Of a stretch of 64,000 bases of DNA, positions 1 to 8,247 are shown one piece after another. The first letter of the stretch is position 1. The number at the start of each line of letters is the position of its first letter. A program made the position numbers and the translations under genes. The notes beneath the pieces are model-generated. The model was not told where the DNA came from. It ran no database searches and was given only the letters and a program-made list of their open reading frames with translations. The stretch spans positions 86,564 to 150,563 of the forward strand of contig QOQW01000016.1 of the NCBI GenBank assembly GCA_003327425.1, in the 5' to 3' direction. The DNA is from Candidatus Ozemibacter sibiricus (GTDB taxonomy: Bacteria > Muiribacteriota > Ozemobacteria > Ozemobacterales > Ozemobacteraceae).

Positions 1-2314
1 GGTCGCGCCAGTTCTGCCAGTTGCGCACGAAGCTCATGCCGCTGCCCCACGCGCGGCCGTTCTCGAGCGTGCCGGCCTGCAGGGCGGGCACGCGGGCACG
101 GATCTGATTGAGCCGCTGGATGTGCAACCAGAGCGGGTGCGCTTTGGTGACGGGCAGGGCGGCGTTCTCGAGATGGCTTCCGAAATAGGCGTGGCCCGTC
201 TGGCTGAGCAGATGAGTCGGCAGGAAGGGCACCATGGGCGCTCCGGCCATGAACCCGATCTCTTCTCCTTGTTGCAGGCACGGAATGCCGCGGGTCGTCC
301 ACAGCAGCGTGTAGGCCAGCGCCGCCTGCCACAGCTCGCCGGCGAAGCGGAAGCGCGGATCGAGCCCGGGCCCGGTGCGCGCCCCATGGAAGGCGGTCAG
401 CAGGAAGGTCGGATCGCCGTAGACCCAATCCCGGCGGAAGAACGCGTCGAGGCCATCGTAGGTGCCGTTGACCACCGAGGTGGCGAAGGCCCGCGTCAGC
501 GGCCCATCGGTCACGGCCAGGCCCGAGAACGGCCCGGCATCAGGCTGGCGCGGGTCGGTGCCGGTGCGCGAATACCACCAGGGGGTCAGTTCGGAAGGCA
601 GGCGGTCGCTGGCCAGCAGCCCGAAGCCCGAGCCGCGAGCTTCGACATCGGCCAGCACGTAGAGCTGGGGCTTCTTTTCGCGCCAGTGGTCGACCATCGT
701 GCGCAGTTCGTCGCGGTCGACATGACCGGCCAGATCGATGCGCACCCCGTCGATGCCGAGATCGATCAGGCGGAACACGGCCCGGTTCAGGTAGCGTTTG
801 ACCGTCCAGTTCTCGGTGGCCAGGTCGAGGGCATCGCGGCCCAGATGCTTGCGCTGGAGGGCGAAGGTGGATGTGGCATCGGCGGCGGTCGACCAGCCGT
901 GGCGATGGTACCACTCGGCCGGCAGGGTCGCTTCGTCGGTGTCGAAGAATCGGTCGGGGCGATAGCCGACGAGAGGCAGGCGCGTTCCGGTGCGCGGGTC
1001 GATCAGGGGGCCGGCCCCCCACGGATCGCGGTGCAGGAAATCCTGGAACCATTCGGGCGCCTTGGGATTGTCATTGTCTTCGCGGAACGGGTGCCGGTAG
1101 TTGCCCCAGTGGAAGATGTACGGCGGCGGAACGACCATGTTCGCCCCGCGATAGAATTTGTGGGGCAGGCGGTCGACCCAGACCTGGCCTCGGATGCCGT
1201 AGTTCGAGGTGTGATTGACCACGATCGTCTGGATCACCTTGAGCCCGCGGTGGTGCGCTTCCCGGAGCAGATCGACGTAGCGGGCGCCGGGCGATTCGAG
1301 ACGGGGGTCGACGGTCAGCCAGTCGTAGCCAGCCAGCCCGTCGTAGTCGCAGGCGCCGCGGTTCTCGATCACCGGCGACAGGCAAAGGGCGGTGAAGCCG
1401 AGATCCTGGATGTAGTCGAGCCGGCTGATCAGGCCCGCGAAATCGCCGCGCCAGTGCGGATCGCCCGAGGCGATGCGTTCCCGGCAAAAGAAATCGTTGC
1501 TCGGGTCGCCGTTGAAGAAGCGCGAGACCAGCACGTGGTAGATGGTCTCGCGGCGCAGATCGCCGACGAAAGCGACCTCGCCGGTGATGGTGACGCGTAC
1601 GACATCCTGGGCGGAGTTGCCGGAATCATCGGTCACGGTCAGCGTGACGTCGTAGATGCCCGGCTCGTCATACCGCCGGGTCGGAGTGGGACCGATCAGG
1701 CCGTTGCTCCAGACGTAGCTGGCGATGGTGCCGTCGGGGTCGTACGACAGGGTGCCGTTGAACTGGACGAGGGTGCCCGGGCCGGCAGTGATGTCGGCAC
1801 CAGCATTGGCGACGGGGGGAAGGTTGCCGCCGGCCTGGTCGAAGGCCCAGGTCAGGGTGCGGTCGTCGAATGTGATCCGCCACGCGCCGGCGGCGGGAAT
1901 CTCGACCGCGAGATTGCCGCCGCGCAGGACGGCGGTGCCGCCGAAGGCCGGGCTGCGGCCGCTGACGAAGGGCGAGCCCCACCAGACCGACCAGGTGCCG
2001 TTGGCGACGAACCGGAATTCGTGGCGGCCGGCAGCGAGATGGACGAAGGTCTCCCAGCGGGTGCCGACCGGGTTTTTCATCTGGCCGGCGGCCGAGGTCA
2101 GGTTCCAGTCGCCACCCAGGCCGGCGACTTTGATCGAGCGGTAGATCGAGGTGCCGACCGGCACCGGATGCGGAACGGGCGGGGTAGGCGGCGGCAGCCC
2201 TTCCGGGGCCGTGGCCAGGCGAGCGGCCCAGATCGGCGCCCCGCGGCCACCGACCAGCCAGAGGCCGGCTGCCATCACCATCAACAGGAGCCATACGGGC
2301 CAGGCCTGTTTCAT
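1..2314 (-). CDS. Secreted GH13 alpha-amylase-family protein, probably catalytically degenerate (3' end outside window)
   Basis: The first 771 codons of an exported protein related to GH13 glycoside hydrolases; the C-terminus lies beyond the left edge. In order: signal anchor (about residues 5-25), a CBM48/20-like beta-sandwich (about 50-150), a PKD-type domain (about 165-240), then the GH13 barrel. Conserved region I reads TIVVNHTS, with Thr363 where Asp is usual. Region II GVRIDLAGHV keeps the nucleophile Asp527. Region III reads VLADVEA, so Asp556 stands in the acid/base Glu position. Region IV reads FHGAR, so Gly644 replaces the transition-state Asp. The fold is clear (GDFAGL, GIPCLQQGEE), but hydrolysis as in normal amylases is doubtful. 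A binding role or altered chemistry is inference. I chose ATG 2314, preceded by GAGGG at about 6 nt; an in-frame ATG at 2320 is the alternative. Confidence 0.85.
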   Translation of the reverse strand, partial: MKQAWPVWLLLMVMAAGLWLVGGRGAPIWAARLATAPEGLPPPTPPVPHPVPVGTSIYRSIKVAGLGGDWNLTSAAGQMKNPVGTRWETFVHLAAGRHEFRFVANGTWSVWWGSPFVSGRSPAFGGTAVLRGGNLAVEIPAAGAWRITFDDRTLTWAFDQAGGNLPPVANAGADITAGPGTLVQFNGTLSYDPDGTIASYVWSNGLIGPTPTRRYDEPGIYDVTLTVTDDSGNSAQDVVRVTITGEVAFVGDLRRETIYHVLVSRFFNGDPSNDFFCRERIASGDPHWRGDFAGLISRLDYIQDLGFTALCLSPVIENRGACDYDGLAGYDWLTVDPRLESPGARYVDLLREAHHRGLKVIQTIVVNHTSNYGIRGQVWVDRLPHKFYRGANMVVPPPYIFHWGNYRHPFREDNDNPKAPEWFQDFLHRDPWGAGPLIDPRTGTRLPLVGYRPDRFFDTDEATLPAEWYHRHGWSTAADATSTFALQRKHLGRDALDLATENWTVKRYLNRAVFRLIDLGIDGVRIDLAGHVDRDELRTMVDHWREKKPQLYVLADVEARGSGFGLLASDRLPSELTPWWYSRTGTDPRQPDAGPFSGLAVTDGPLTRAFATSVVNGTYDGLDAFFRRDWVYGDPTFLLTAFHGARTGPGLDPRFRFAGELWQAALAYTLLWTTRGIPCLQQGEEIGFMAGAPMVPFLPTHLLSQTGHAYFGSHLENAALPVTKAHPLWLHIQRLNQIRARVPALQAGTLENGRAWGSGMSFVRNWQNWRD

Positions 2315-2534
2315 ACGCATCCCTCACGCCCTGAGGTTCCGCTCCTGGGAGCGGCCGGTCGTCCGAGCGCTTCATCGACAGAAATGTCGCTTTGCCGAAT
2401 CATCCTGGCCCATCACCTCCGGCTTGATTGGCCCCGGCCGATCTCGCTCCTTGGTTCGGGTCTTTCCGCCAGGGTACCGATGGTGGGGAGGCGGCAGCCG
2501 GCGGCACCGGATGGGGTGAGGGCCGAAGGAATGG

Positions 2535-2543
2535 TGGTATAAT
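2535..2543 (+). promoter_or_regulatory. Extended -10 promoter element
   Basis: TGGTATAAT is a perfect extended -10 hexamer with the TGn motif, 43 bases before the start codon at 2587. No good -35 box is seen, as expected for extended -10 promoters. Confidence 0.55.
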
Positions 2544-2586
2544 GGAAAAGGGATGCGGGTCGGAGCCGCTCGCCACGGAGGATGCC

Positions 2587-2976
2587 ATGCGTTTGCCCCG
2601 CATGATTTTTTGGACGGTTGTCTACACGCTCGGCATGGGATGCGTGCTGTTGGTCTTCTTGGGAATGGATTATTTCTTCTCTGAAGGGAAAGGCCTGATC
2701 AAAGAGACATTCGAACGCCAAGAAGCCGATTCCGACGGCGACCTCAAAACCGTCAGGTACCTGCGCCTCGACGATGGGCGTGAAATCAAAGTCAGCTACC
2801 CCTTTTGGAGGGTATGCAAGCCTGGCGACCGTTTCGAGAAAGAGAAATATTCCTTCACCTTCAAGGTCAACGAATACGCGCTCAATGAGTTGTGGGAATT
2901 CCTGCCGTTTCTGGTGGTGGCCAGCGTGATCTTCGGGGTCATTTTCGGGGTCAAGACCGGTTGGCAGGGCGGGTGA
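2587..2976 (+). CDS. Small two-pass membrane protein, unknown function
   Basis: I do not recognise a family. The 129-aa product has a hydrophobic segment near the N-terminus (about residues 5-27). A charged 65-residue middle part contains YLRLDDGREIKVSYPFWR and looks like a small beta domain. A second hydrophobic segment lies near the end (about 103-124). A two-pass topology with the soluble part on one face of the membrane is likely. The start is ATG 2587 because GGAGG stands 5-6 nt upstream and the extended -10 promoter lies 43 nt away; earlier in-frame starts have neither. It ends 12 bp from the convergent Rieske gene. Confidence 0.7.
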   Translation: MRLPRMIFWTVVYTLGMGCVLLVFLGMDYFFSEGKGLIKETFERQEADSDGDLKTVRYLRLDDGREIKVSYPFWRVCKPGDRFEKEKYSFTFKVNEYALNELWEFLPFLVVASVIFGVIFGVKTGWQGG

Positions 2977-2988
2977 CGGGCGCGCGCG

Positions 2989-3342
2989 TCAATCGTCGGC
3001 CAGAGGCGGCGGTGGTGGCGGTGGCCCCTCCGGCAGATCGACCAGAATGGCGCCGTTTTCTTCTCGCACCTGAAAGACCCGCATCGGCGGCATGCCGAGA
3101 AACCCCATATCTTTGAGGATCACGCCGGTGCGAAGATCGACCGTCACGGAATGCCAGGGACAGGAAATGGTGTGGCCCTCGACCAGCCCGCCTCCCATGG
3201 TTTGTTCCTGGTGGGGGCATTTGTCTTCGAGGGCGAAGACGCCTTCGGCGGTGCGCACGAGCAGCACGCGCCAGCCATGATGGCGCAACGCCAGGGTGCC
3301 GTTCAACGGCAGGTGATCAGAGCGGGTGATGGTGTACCACAT
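2989..3342 (-). CDS. Rieske [2Fe-2S] ferredoxin-like protein
   Basis: A 117-aa soluble protein with a complete Rieske cluster-binding signature: Cys42-Pro-His44 and, 16 residues on, Cys61-Pro-Trp-His64. These ligate a [2Fe-2S] cluster with two Cys and two His. There is no signal or membrane segment, so it resembles the small cytosolic Rieske ferredoxins (NirD or dioxygenase-ferredoxin type) rather than the bc1 subunit. Its redox partner is not in the window. The C-terminus ends in a run of eight prolines. The start is ATG 3342, preceded by GGAGG at 8 nt; the longer frame to 3384 has no ribosome site. It is transcribed divergently from the next gene. Confidence 0.88.
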   Translation of the reverse strand: MWYTITRSDHLPLNGTLALRHHGWRVLLVRTAEGVFALEDKCPHQEQTMGGGLVEGHTISCPWHSVTVDLRTGVILKDMGFLGMPPMRVFQVREENGAILVDLPEGPPPPPPPLADD

Positions 3343-3558
3343 GGGTGCTGCCTCCATGATACCGCGCCTTGGCTCGAACGCCAACCCGTACGAGTCGGAG
3401 CGAGAACACGCCGAGCTCGGCCCTTTTCACTGGCCTTCGGCGAACGCTCACGAACGAATGAACGGCAGACGGCAAGGGCGTCGTCGGCGTCGGTGAGCCT
3501 GTTGCGGCTTGGACCCGGTTCGGGGGCGTGGTGGGCGAATTCCGGGGCAGGCATCTCG

Positions 3559-3592
3559 TCGACTTGACAAGTCGAGCGGGGTACCGGAACAT
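3559..3592 (+). promoter_or_regulatory. Palindromic operator overlapping a consensus -35 box
   Basis: TCGACTTGACAAGTCGA (3559-3575) is a perfect 8-1-8 palindrome. Its centre contains TTGACA (3564-3569), the consensus -35. A weak -10 candidate, GAACAT, begins 17 nt later at 3587. A dimeric repressor bound here would block the promoter of the gene at 3654. This is inference: one such palindrome is expected by chance in 64 kb. Confidence 0.4.
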
Positions 3593-3653
3593 ACCCCACA
3601 AGCCGGTGTGTGCCGGCATCGAAACTGGCATTGCCAAACAGGAGACATCGACC

Positions 3654-4091
3654 ATGACCCGCCTGCTCTGCCTGGCCCTGGTGGCCCTGACCATGCTGGG
3701 ACCCTCCGCGCTGTCCGCCCAGCAGATCGCCGACGAGGAGACGATGAAGGCTCTCGAAGCCATGATCGACAAGGCCCTCGACGCCTACAACAAACAGGAT
3801 TGGAAAGCCTTCTACGCCGACTTCGCTCCGGCGATGGCGGCCATCTGCACCGAACAGGCCTTCCAGACCATGTACATCGGCATGTATATGAATCAATTCG
3901 GCCAGTACAAGTCGCGCGAATTGATCAAGGAAAAGACGGTGGTTCCCGCCAACCCCGCCGATGCGCCCGTGGGGCTTCTGCAGTACAAGGCGGTCTTCGA
4001 GAAGAATGCCCAGGTCGAGATCGCGGTCAACATCACCCGCGATGGCAATGCCTGGAAGCTGATGCAGATCCAGTTCAACGACGCCCATTAA
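3654..4091 (+). CDS. Exported NTF2/SnoaL-like small protein
   Basis: A 145-aa protein with a Sec signal peptide (hydrophobic to about residue 20, likely cleavage after ALSA). The mature part resembles the NTF2-like cone fold of DUF3887/DUF4864-type proteins. It has an amphipathic helix around ALDAYNKQDWKAFYADF and ends in a beta-rich GNAWKLMQIQF strand typical of that fold. No catalytic residues can be assigned. The start is ATG 3654, with AGGAG 9 nt upstream. It is monocistronic, with a hairpin terminator directly downstream. The family call is by overall pattern only. Confidence 0.7.
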   Translation: MTRLLCLALVALTMLGPSALSAQQIADEETMKALEAMIDKALDAYNKQDWKAFYADFAPAMAAICTEQAFQTMYIGMYMNQFGQYKSRELIKEKTVVPANPADAPVGLLQYKAVFEKNAQVEIAVNITRDGNAWKLMQIQFNDAH

Positions 4092-4112
4092 GATCTTCCC
4101 GCGCCGCAGTCG

Positions 4113-4147
4113 CCGCCCGTCCGTGGTTCGGCCGGGCGGTTTCGCTA
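4113..4147. terminator. Hairpin terminator between convergent genes
   Basis: CCGCCCG (4113-4119) pairs with CGGGCGG (4133-4139) and is followed by TTTCGCTATTT. It lies between two convergent genes and may serve both strands. Confidence 0.55.
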
Positions 4148-4149
4148 TT

Positions 4150-5406
4150 TCAGGCAGTCCGATGGTCCGCCGAACGACAGGTGTTCTCGGCGCCCGGCGA
4201 AGCCGCCACTCGGCGGGCGAGGCTGGCCAGGCTGAGCAGCAGGATCAACGGGGTGATCGGCAGACCGATCGTTGAGGCGAGGCCGCGCCCTAGGAACGGC
4301 AGACTCCAGAGCAGCCACCATTGGATCGTTTCGCCGCGTCGCCAGCCGGTCTGCCCGCGTTCCTGCCACATCCAGCCAAGCACGAGAGCCAGCACGGGCA
4401 GATCGTAGTCGAACCCGTGCGGAGTGGCCAGCAACGCGCCGAGGGCGAGGGCGGCGGCGCGCACAGGTGCGGAGGCGCGGCCAGAACTCCAGAACCAGAT
4501 GATGGTCAGAACCACTCCCAGCGTGATCACCCCTTGCGCCAGGCCGGCGGCTTCCGGGCCGAAGCCGAGCAGGCGCAGACCGGCGAAGGGGGTGATCATC
4601 TGCGGCCACCGGGGGGAATCGCCCTGTAGCGAACGGAGCGGCAGGGGAAGAATGGCGAAGAAGGCCTGCCAGGTGTCGAGGCCGAAAGCGGCGAAGCTGA
4701 CGGACACCAGGACGGCCACCGTCGCTCCGAACCCGGCGAGAGCGCTCCAGAAGCGGCCCGCCACGAGGGCGACGGGAACGAGCAGCCCCAGATGGGGTTT
4801 GCAGGTGGCCAGGCCCAGCAGAGCGCCCGCCAGAAAAGCGCGGCGTGGGAGGAGATAAAGGCCCGAACCCAGGAACAGGGCGGTCCAGAAGCCGGTCTGC
4901 CCGTAGGCCAGGTTCGCCATGATTCCAGGAAAGCCCAGGGCGACCCAGAGCGTCAACGGATGAGGGGCGATCGCCCGCGTCAGCAGAACGAGATAGCCCG
5001 CCAGCGAACCCAGCGACCAGGCGAAGATGGCCACGACGTAGGGCAGGCAGGCCAGGGGAGCGATCAGCAGCAGCGTGAACGGCGGATAGTACCAGGGATT
5101 GGGGAAGTCCAGGGCGGACACCCCCAGCACCTGCCGGAAGGTGGCGAACAGAGCGAGCGGATCGTAGGCCAGCGCCGCCTGACCAGCCCTGGCCAGCAGG
5201 GCGGCGGCATAGAAGGTCAGGAAATCATGGCCCGGCGGATGGCCCCAGGGGTCGAGTCCCTCGCGAATGGCCAACGTCTGATACAGGAAGACCGAAAGAT
5301 AGACCAGGCCGAGACCGGCGCCGACCGCGCGGATCCGCCAGGGCCAGAGGCTCGGCGCCGCGGCGAGCGGCGGAGGCGGAGGCGTGGGCGAGGGCGCGGA
5401 AGCCAC
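4150..5406 (-). CDS. GT87-family (DUF2029) membrane mannosyltransferase-like protein
   Basis: A polytopic protein of 418 aa with about nine to ten membrane segments. It matches the GT87/DUF2029 group of GT-C glycosyltransferases, which use polyprenyl-phosphate sugars on the outer face of the inner membrane. A conserved acidic residue lies in the first outer loop (GHDFLTFYAA, Asp61), as expected for GT-C enzymes. The family block YGQTGFWTALFL and the later CKPHLGLLVP are also visible. The N-terminus is Pro-rich. It starts 3 nt after the stop of the TPR/beta-barrel gene and is surely cotranscribed with it. That suggests a role in making or decorating an exported glycan or glycoprotein. The sugar and acceptor are unknown. 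Confidence 0.85.
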   Translation of the reverse strand: MASAPSPTPPPPPLAAAPSLWPWRIRAVGAGLGLVYLSVFLYQTLAIREGLDPWGHPPGHDFLTFYAAALLARAGQAALAYDPLALFATFRQVLGVSALDFPNPWYYPPFTLLLIAPLACLPYVVAIFAWSLGSLAGYLVLLTRAIAPHPLTLWVALGFPGIMANLAYGQTGFWTALFLGSGLYLLPRRAFLAGALLGLATCKPHLGLLVPVALVAGRFWSALAGFGATVAVLVSVSFAAFGLDTWQAFFAILPLPLRSLQGDSPRWPQMITPFAGLRLLGFGPEAAGLAQGVITLGVVLTIIWFWSSGRASAPVRAAALALGALLATPHGFDYDLPVLALVLGWMWQERGQTGWRRGETIQWWLLWSLPFLGRGLASTIGLPITPLILLLSLASLARRVAASPGAENTCRSADHRTA

Positions 5407-5409
5407 GGG

Positions 5410-7452
5410 TCAGAAAAACCGCAGGCTGGCGCCCGCGCTGATGGTCTGCAGGCGATAGTCGACCTCGGCGGCCTTCCAGAGAGGTTCTTTCGACTGGCGC
5501 AAGTATTTGGCGGTGACTTCATGCACGCCCAGATCGAGGAAGAGATCGAGATTCTGCGCTTTCTGCCGGATGCTCAGGCGTCCGCCCTGGCGATAGGTGT
5601 CGAACCCGTGCAAGGGGGCGAACAAGCCCTCCGAGTCGACATACAGGATGCGCTGGCCGAACAGCGCGGTCAGGGCGATCGTGGCGTTGTGGTCATGGTA
5701 CTCGACGGTGGTGCGGAGGCCGGCTGGGGTGCGGGTTTCAGCGCGTCCGGCCTCGGCGCCTTGCAGGAACGAGGCATCCAGGCCCAGGGTCGAGGACCAA
5801 TGGGGATGATGGTGGAAGATCAATGCCAGCGAACTCTGGATGGCGTTGAGGTCGGGGAAGTTGGCCGAATCGAGTTCGGCCGACCAGTGGAACCGTTCCC
5901 GGGCGACCCGCGAATACTTCCCGCCGAACACCCAGCCGTTGTCGGTGAGCCAGTCATTGTTCTGGAAGACCATCAGATGGACCTGGGCCTGCCCGGTCTC
6001 GGCGAGGCGGCGCCGCAACCGCAGGCCCAGCAGGTTCTCGGCGAAATCGAAGGCCCCGGTCGAGGCATGGGTATTGGTGCGGGTGAAGGCGAACGTGCTG
6101 TTGGCCTTCTCGCTGTCGTGCGTGACCATGACGGTGTGCAGGTCGCGAGGATCCTTGTAGTCGCCGTAGTCGAGGCGGGTCAGGCGATAGGACGCTTCCC
6201 AGGTGCGGTAGTTGCCGTAGGCCTGCCAGCCTTCGATCACTTCCGGGCAATGGGGGAAGCGGGCCATGAGGTCGGCGAAATGCCGCTGGGCAGCCGCCGG
6301 GCGATGCGCTCTGGCCAGGGCGTGTCCGAGCTTGACCTGCATCGCCACGTGGTTGGGGTGGCGGCGGTAGAGGGCGATGGCCGGCAGGTACTGCTGGCGC
6401 TCTTCATAGTAGGAGGCGCGCAGCTCGTCCAGATCGGCATCGGGAGTGCCCCAGCGGCCGGCCAGCTGGTCGAGCTGTCGTTTGCCGGTCTCGGGGTCGG
6501 CGCCCAGCAGGTTCGCTTTGGCCAGCCGGAACCGGTTGGCCTCGATGTCGCGCTTCGCTCTGATCTCGCGCTGGTAGTGACGGACCAGCTCGCTCAGCAC
6601 GCCAGCCGCCTTGGCTCGCTCGCCTCGGGCACGGTGCAGATCGGCCCACAGCCATTCGACATCAGGGCCGGGAAAGCGGGCCCGCAGGGTGGTCAGCACC
6701 TTCTCGGCCTCGTCGAACTGTCGGGCGAGGATCAGACATTCGGCCGCCCATTGCAGGGCGAACTGGGGCTGGCTGGAATGCCGGGCGGCTTTGAGATAGA
6801 CGTCGGCGGCCGAGCGGTAGCTCCTGGCCATCTTGTGCAGCCAGGCCGCCCGGATCAACTGCCCTTCGTCGGGGTTGGCAGGTAAGCTGAGCAGGAAGGT
6901 GCGAGCCGCTTCTTCCCATTGCCAGGACGATTCGTGCAAGACCGCCAGCTTGCGGTAGAGGTCGCGGCGGGCGGCAGGATCCTCGACGCGCAGCAGTTGC
7001 TCGCGCAGTTCCTGGATCTCGTCCTGCTCGACGGCATACAGGGCGCGTTGCAGCGAGGGGTTGTCGGGGAAGGCCGCCTTGGCCCGTCGCAGGAAAGGGG
7101 CGGCCTCGGCCGAGCGGTTCAGCTTCCAGAGGCAGAGGCCGGCGCCGAGGGCGGCGGCCGGGTCGCTCTCGGCGGACGGTCGGAACACGGCGAGGGCCTT
7201 TTCGTATTTTCCCTGGTTCAGCAGCACGTTTCCAGAATAGAGCGCGGTGGTAGGGTCGGAGCCCAGCGTCTCGAGGTCGTTGGGGCCCGCCATGGCGGCG
7301 GGGCCATGGAGCAGGCCGGCGATGAGGATCAACAGCCCGATCGCCTCGACGCAGGTCGCGCAACGCAGCCGCTGTCGCCGGGACGCGGTGGTCCGCCTTC
7401 CGAGGCGGGAGGCGAGAGGAGCTTCGCAGACGGTGTGAGGGTGTGGGTGCAC
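5410..7452 (-). CDS. TPR-repeat protein with C-terminal outer-membrane beta-barrel
   Basis: A 680-aa exported protein. A basic N-terminus and hydrophobic stretch (about residues 37-54) form the signal peptide. Residues 65-400 are tetratricopeptide-type helical repeats (TALYSGNVLLNQGKYEKAL, SRAEAAPFL-like units). Residues about 420-680 are alternating aromatic/polar strands ending in SLRFF, with the terminal Phe typical of outer-membrane barrels recognised by BamA. This TPR-then-barrel plan is that of the polysaccharide exporters BcsC and PgaA. Together with the adjoining GT87 enzyme, it points to surface glycan export. That is inference; no synthase is nearby. The start codon is GTG without an obvious ribosome site, so the exact start is uncertain. 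Confidence 0.75.
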   Translation of the reverse strand: MHPHPHTVCEAPLASRLGRRTTASRRQRLRCATCVEAIGLLILIAGLLHGPAAMAGPNDLETLGSDPTTALYSGNVLLNQGKYEKALAVFRPSAESDPAAALGAGLCLWKLNRSAEAAPFLRRAKAAFPDNPSLQRALYAVEQDEIQELREQLLRVEDPAARRDLYRKLAVLHESSWQWEEAARTFLLSLPANPDEGQLIRAAWLHKMARSYRSAADVYLKAARHSSQPQFALQWAAECLILARQFDEAEKVLTTLRARFPGPDVEWLWADLHRARGERAKAAGVLSELVRHYQREIRAKRDIEANRFRLAKANLLGADPETGKRQLDQLAGRWGTPDADLDELRASYYEERQQYLPAIALYRRHPNHVAMQVKLGHALARAHRPAAAQRHFADLMARFPHCPEVIEGWQAYGNYRTWEASYRLTRLDYGDYKDPRDLHTVMVTHDSEKANSTFAFTRTNTHASTGAFDFAENLLGLRLRRRLAETGQAQVHLMVFQNNDWLTDNGWVFGGKYSRVARERFHWSAELDSANFPDLNAIQSSLALIFHHHPHWSSTLGLDASFLQGAEAGRAETRTPAGLRTTVEYHDHNATIALTALFGQRILYVDSEGLFAPLHGFDTYRQGGRLSIRQKAQNLDLFLDLGVHEVTAKYLRQSKEPLWKAAEVDYRLQTISAGASLRFF

Positions 7453-8145
7453 GTCAGGAATCGTGGCGGGTCAGAACCAGCGTGGCGGATTGAAGGCTGT
7501 CATGGGTCCTCCATCAGGAGGTCGAGGGTTTCCCATCTTAACTATCGGGAGGGGATTGAGGACTCAGAAGGGTCCTCATGGGGCCGAACTCAAACCCGAA
7601 TCTTTGATCGACAACGAGACCGTTTGGGCCAAGAAACCGGGCAGGCAGTCTGGCTGGCAACCGAGCAGGCGCCTCCTCCGACCGAACCTGTCGCGGCGGG
7701 CAGCGTGCGAAAAGGGGTCCAGACGCTGTGTCGCCGGGCGGTTTTCGATGGGAAAAAGCGGTTCATCAGTCAGGGGGGGCGGGTTGGCGGCGGTGACAAA
7801 GGCATGGTTTGCCGCCCGAGAGGGTGTGGCCGGCCGGCTTTGATTCCGCCGAGCTGAGAGGTGGGGCTCCGTGGCTGGGGCCAGGGCCGGTTCGTCTGGC
7901 ACTCTGTCCGCCAGACCTCGCCGAGCATCACGCCAGGGGCACCAGGTAGGGGCAGGGCATACCCTTCCCGTCAGTGCGGCGAAGTTTTATACAGCCTCGG
8001 GTACACAGGCTGGGCGCCCGCCAGCCCTTTGCTCAGGGCCGTTTTGCCCTGCCTTCCGGTTCGCCCCAGGCGCCGAGTGCAGGAGAAATAGACCCGCGTC
8101 TGCGCAAGAAGTGCTGATAAGTTCGAAGAAATTGCGTTTTCCCTC
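7453..8145. other. Long intergenic region without a recognisable gene
   Basis: Almost 800 bp separate the divergent genes at 7452 and 8248. Short frames inside have neither ribosome sites nor family features. A hairpin (GTCTGGC at 7894-7900 with GCCAGAC at 7910-7916) is present. Base composition becomes more AT-rich towards the promoter at 8146. A regulatory RNA or a decayed gene could be here, but nothing I can name. Confidence 0.5.
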
Positions 8146-8174
8146 TTGCCTGAAAAAGTTTTTGTCCTTAGAAT
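8146..8174 (+). promoter_or_regulatory. Sigma-70-type promoter of the carboxypeptidase gene
   Basis: TTGCCT (8146-8151), a 17-nt spacer and TAGAAT (8169-8174) make a good housekeeping promoter. It ends 73 nt before the start codon at 8248. The flanks are AT-rich compared with the rest of the window. Confidence 0.7.
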
Positions 8175-8247
8175 GGAGAAAGTATCGAGTAACCCCGATT
8201 GGGGTACGGCGCATTCGGTCCCTGGACGCAGCAAGGAGCATAAGAGT

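Noticed and set aside
122..2542. 806-aa plus-strand open frame
   Set aside because: It is the complement of the GH13 gene, which has clear domains and a signal peptide. This frame has low-complexity Arg/Gly/Val composition and no family motif.
4792..6885. 697-aa plus-strand open frame
   Set aside because: Shadow of the GT87 and TPR/barrel genes; no motif and no ribosome site.
7576..7902. 108-aa minus-strand frame in the 7.5-8.1 kb gap
   Set aside because: No ribosome site, Pro/Arg-rich composition and no recognisable domain.
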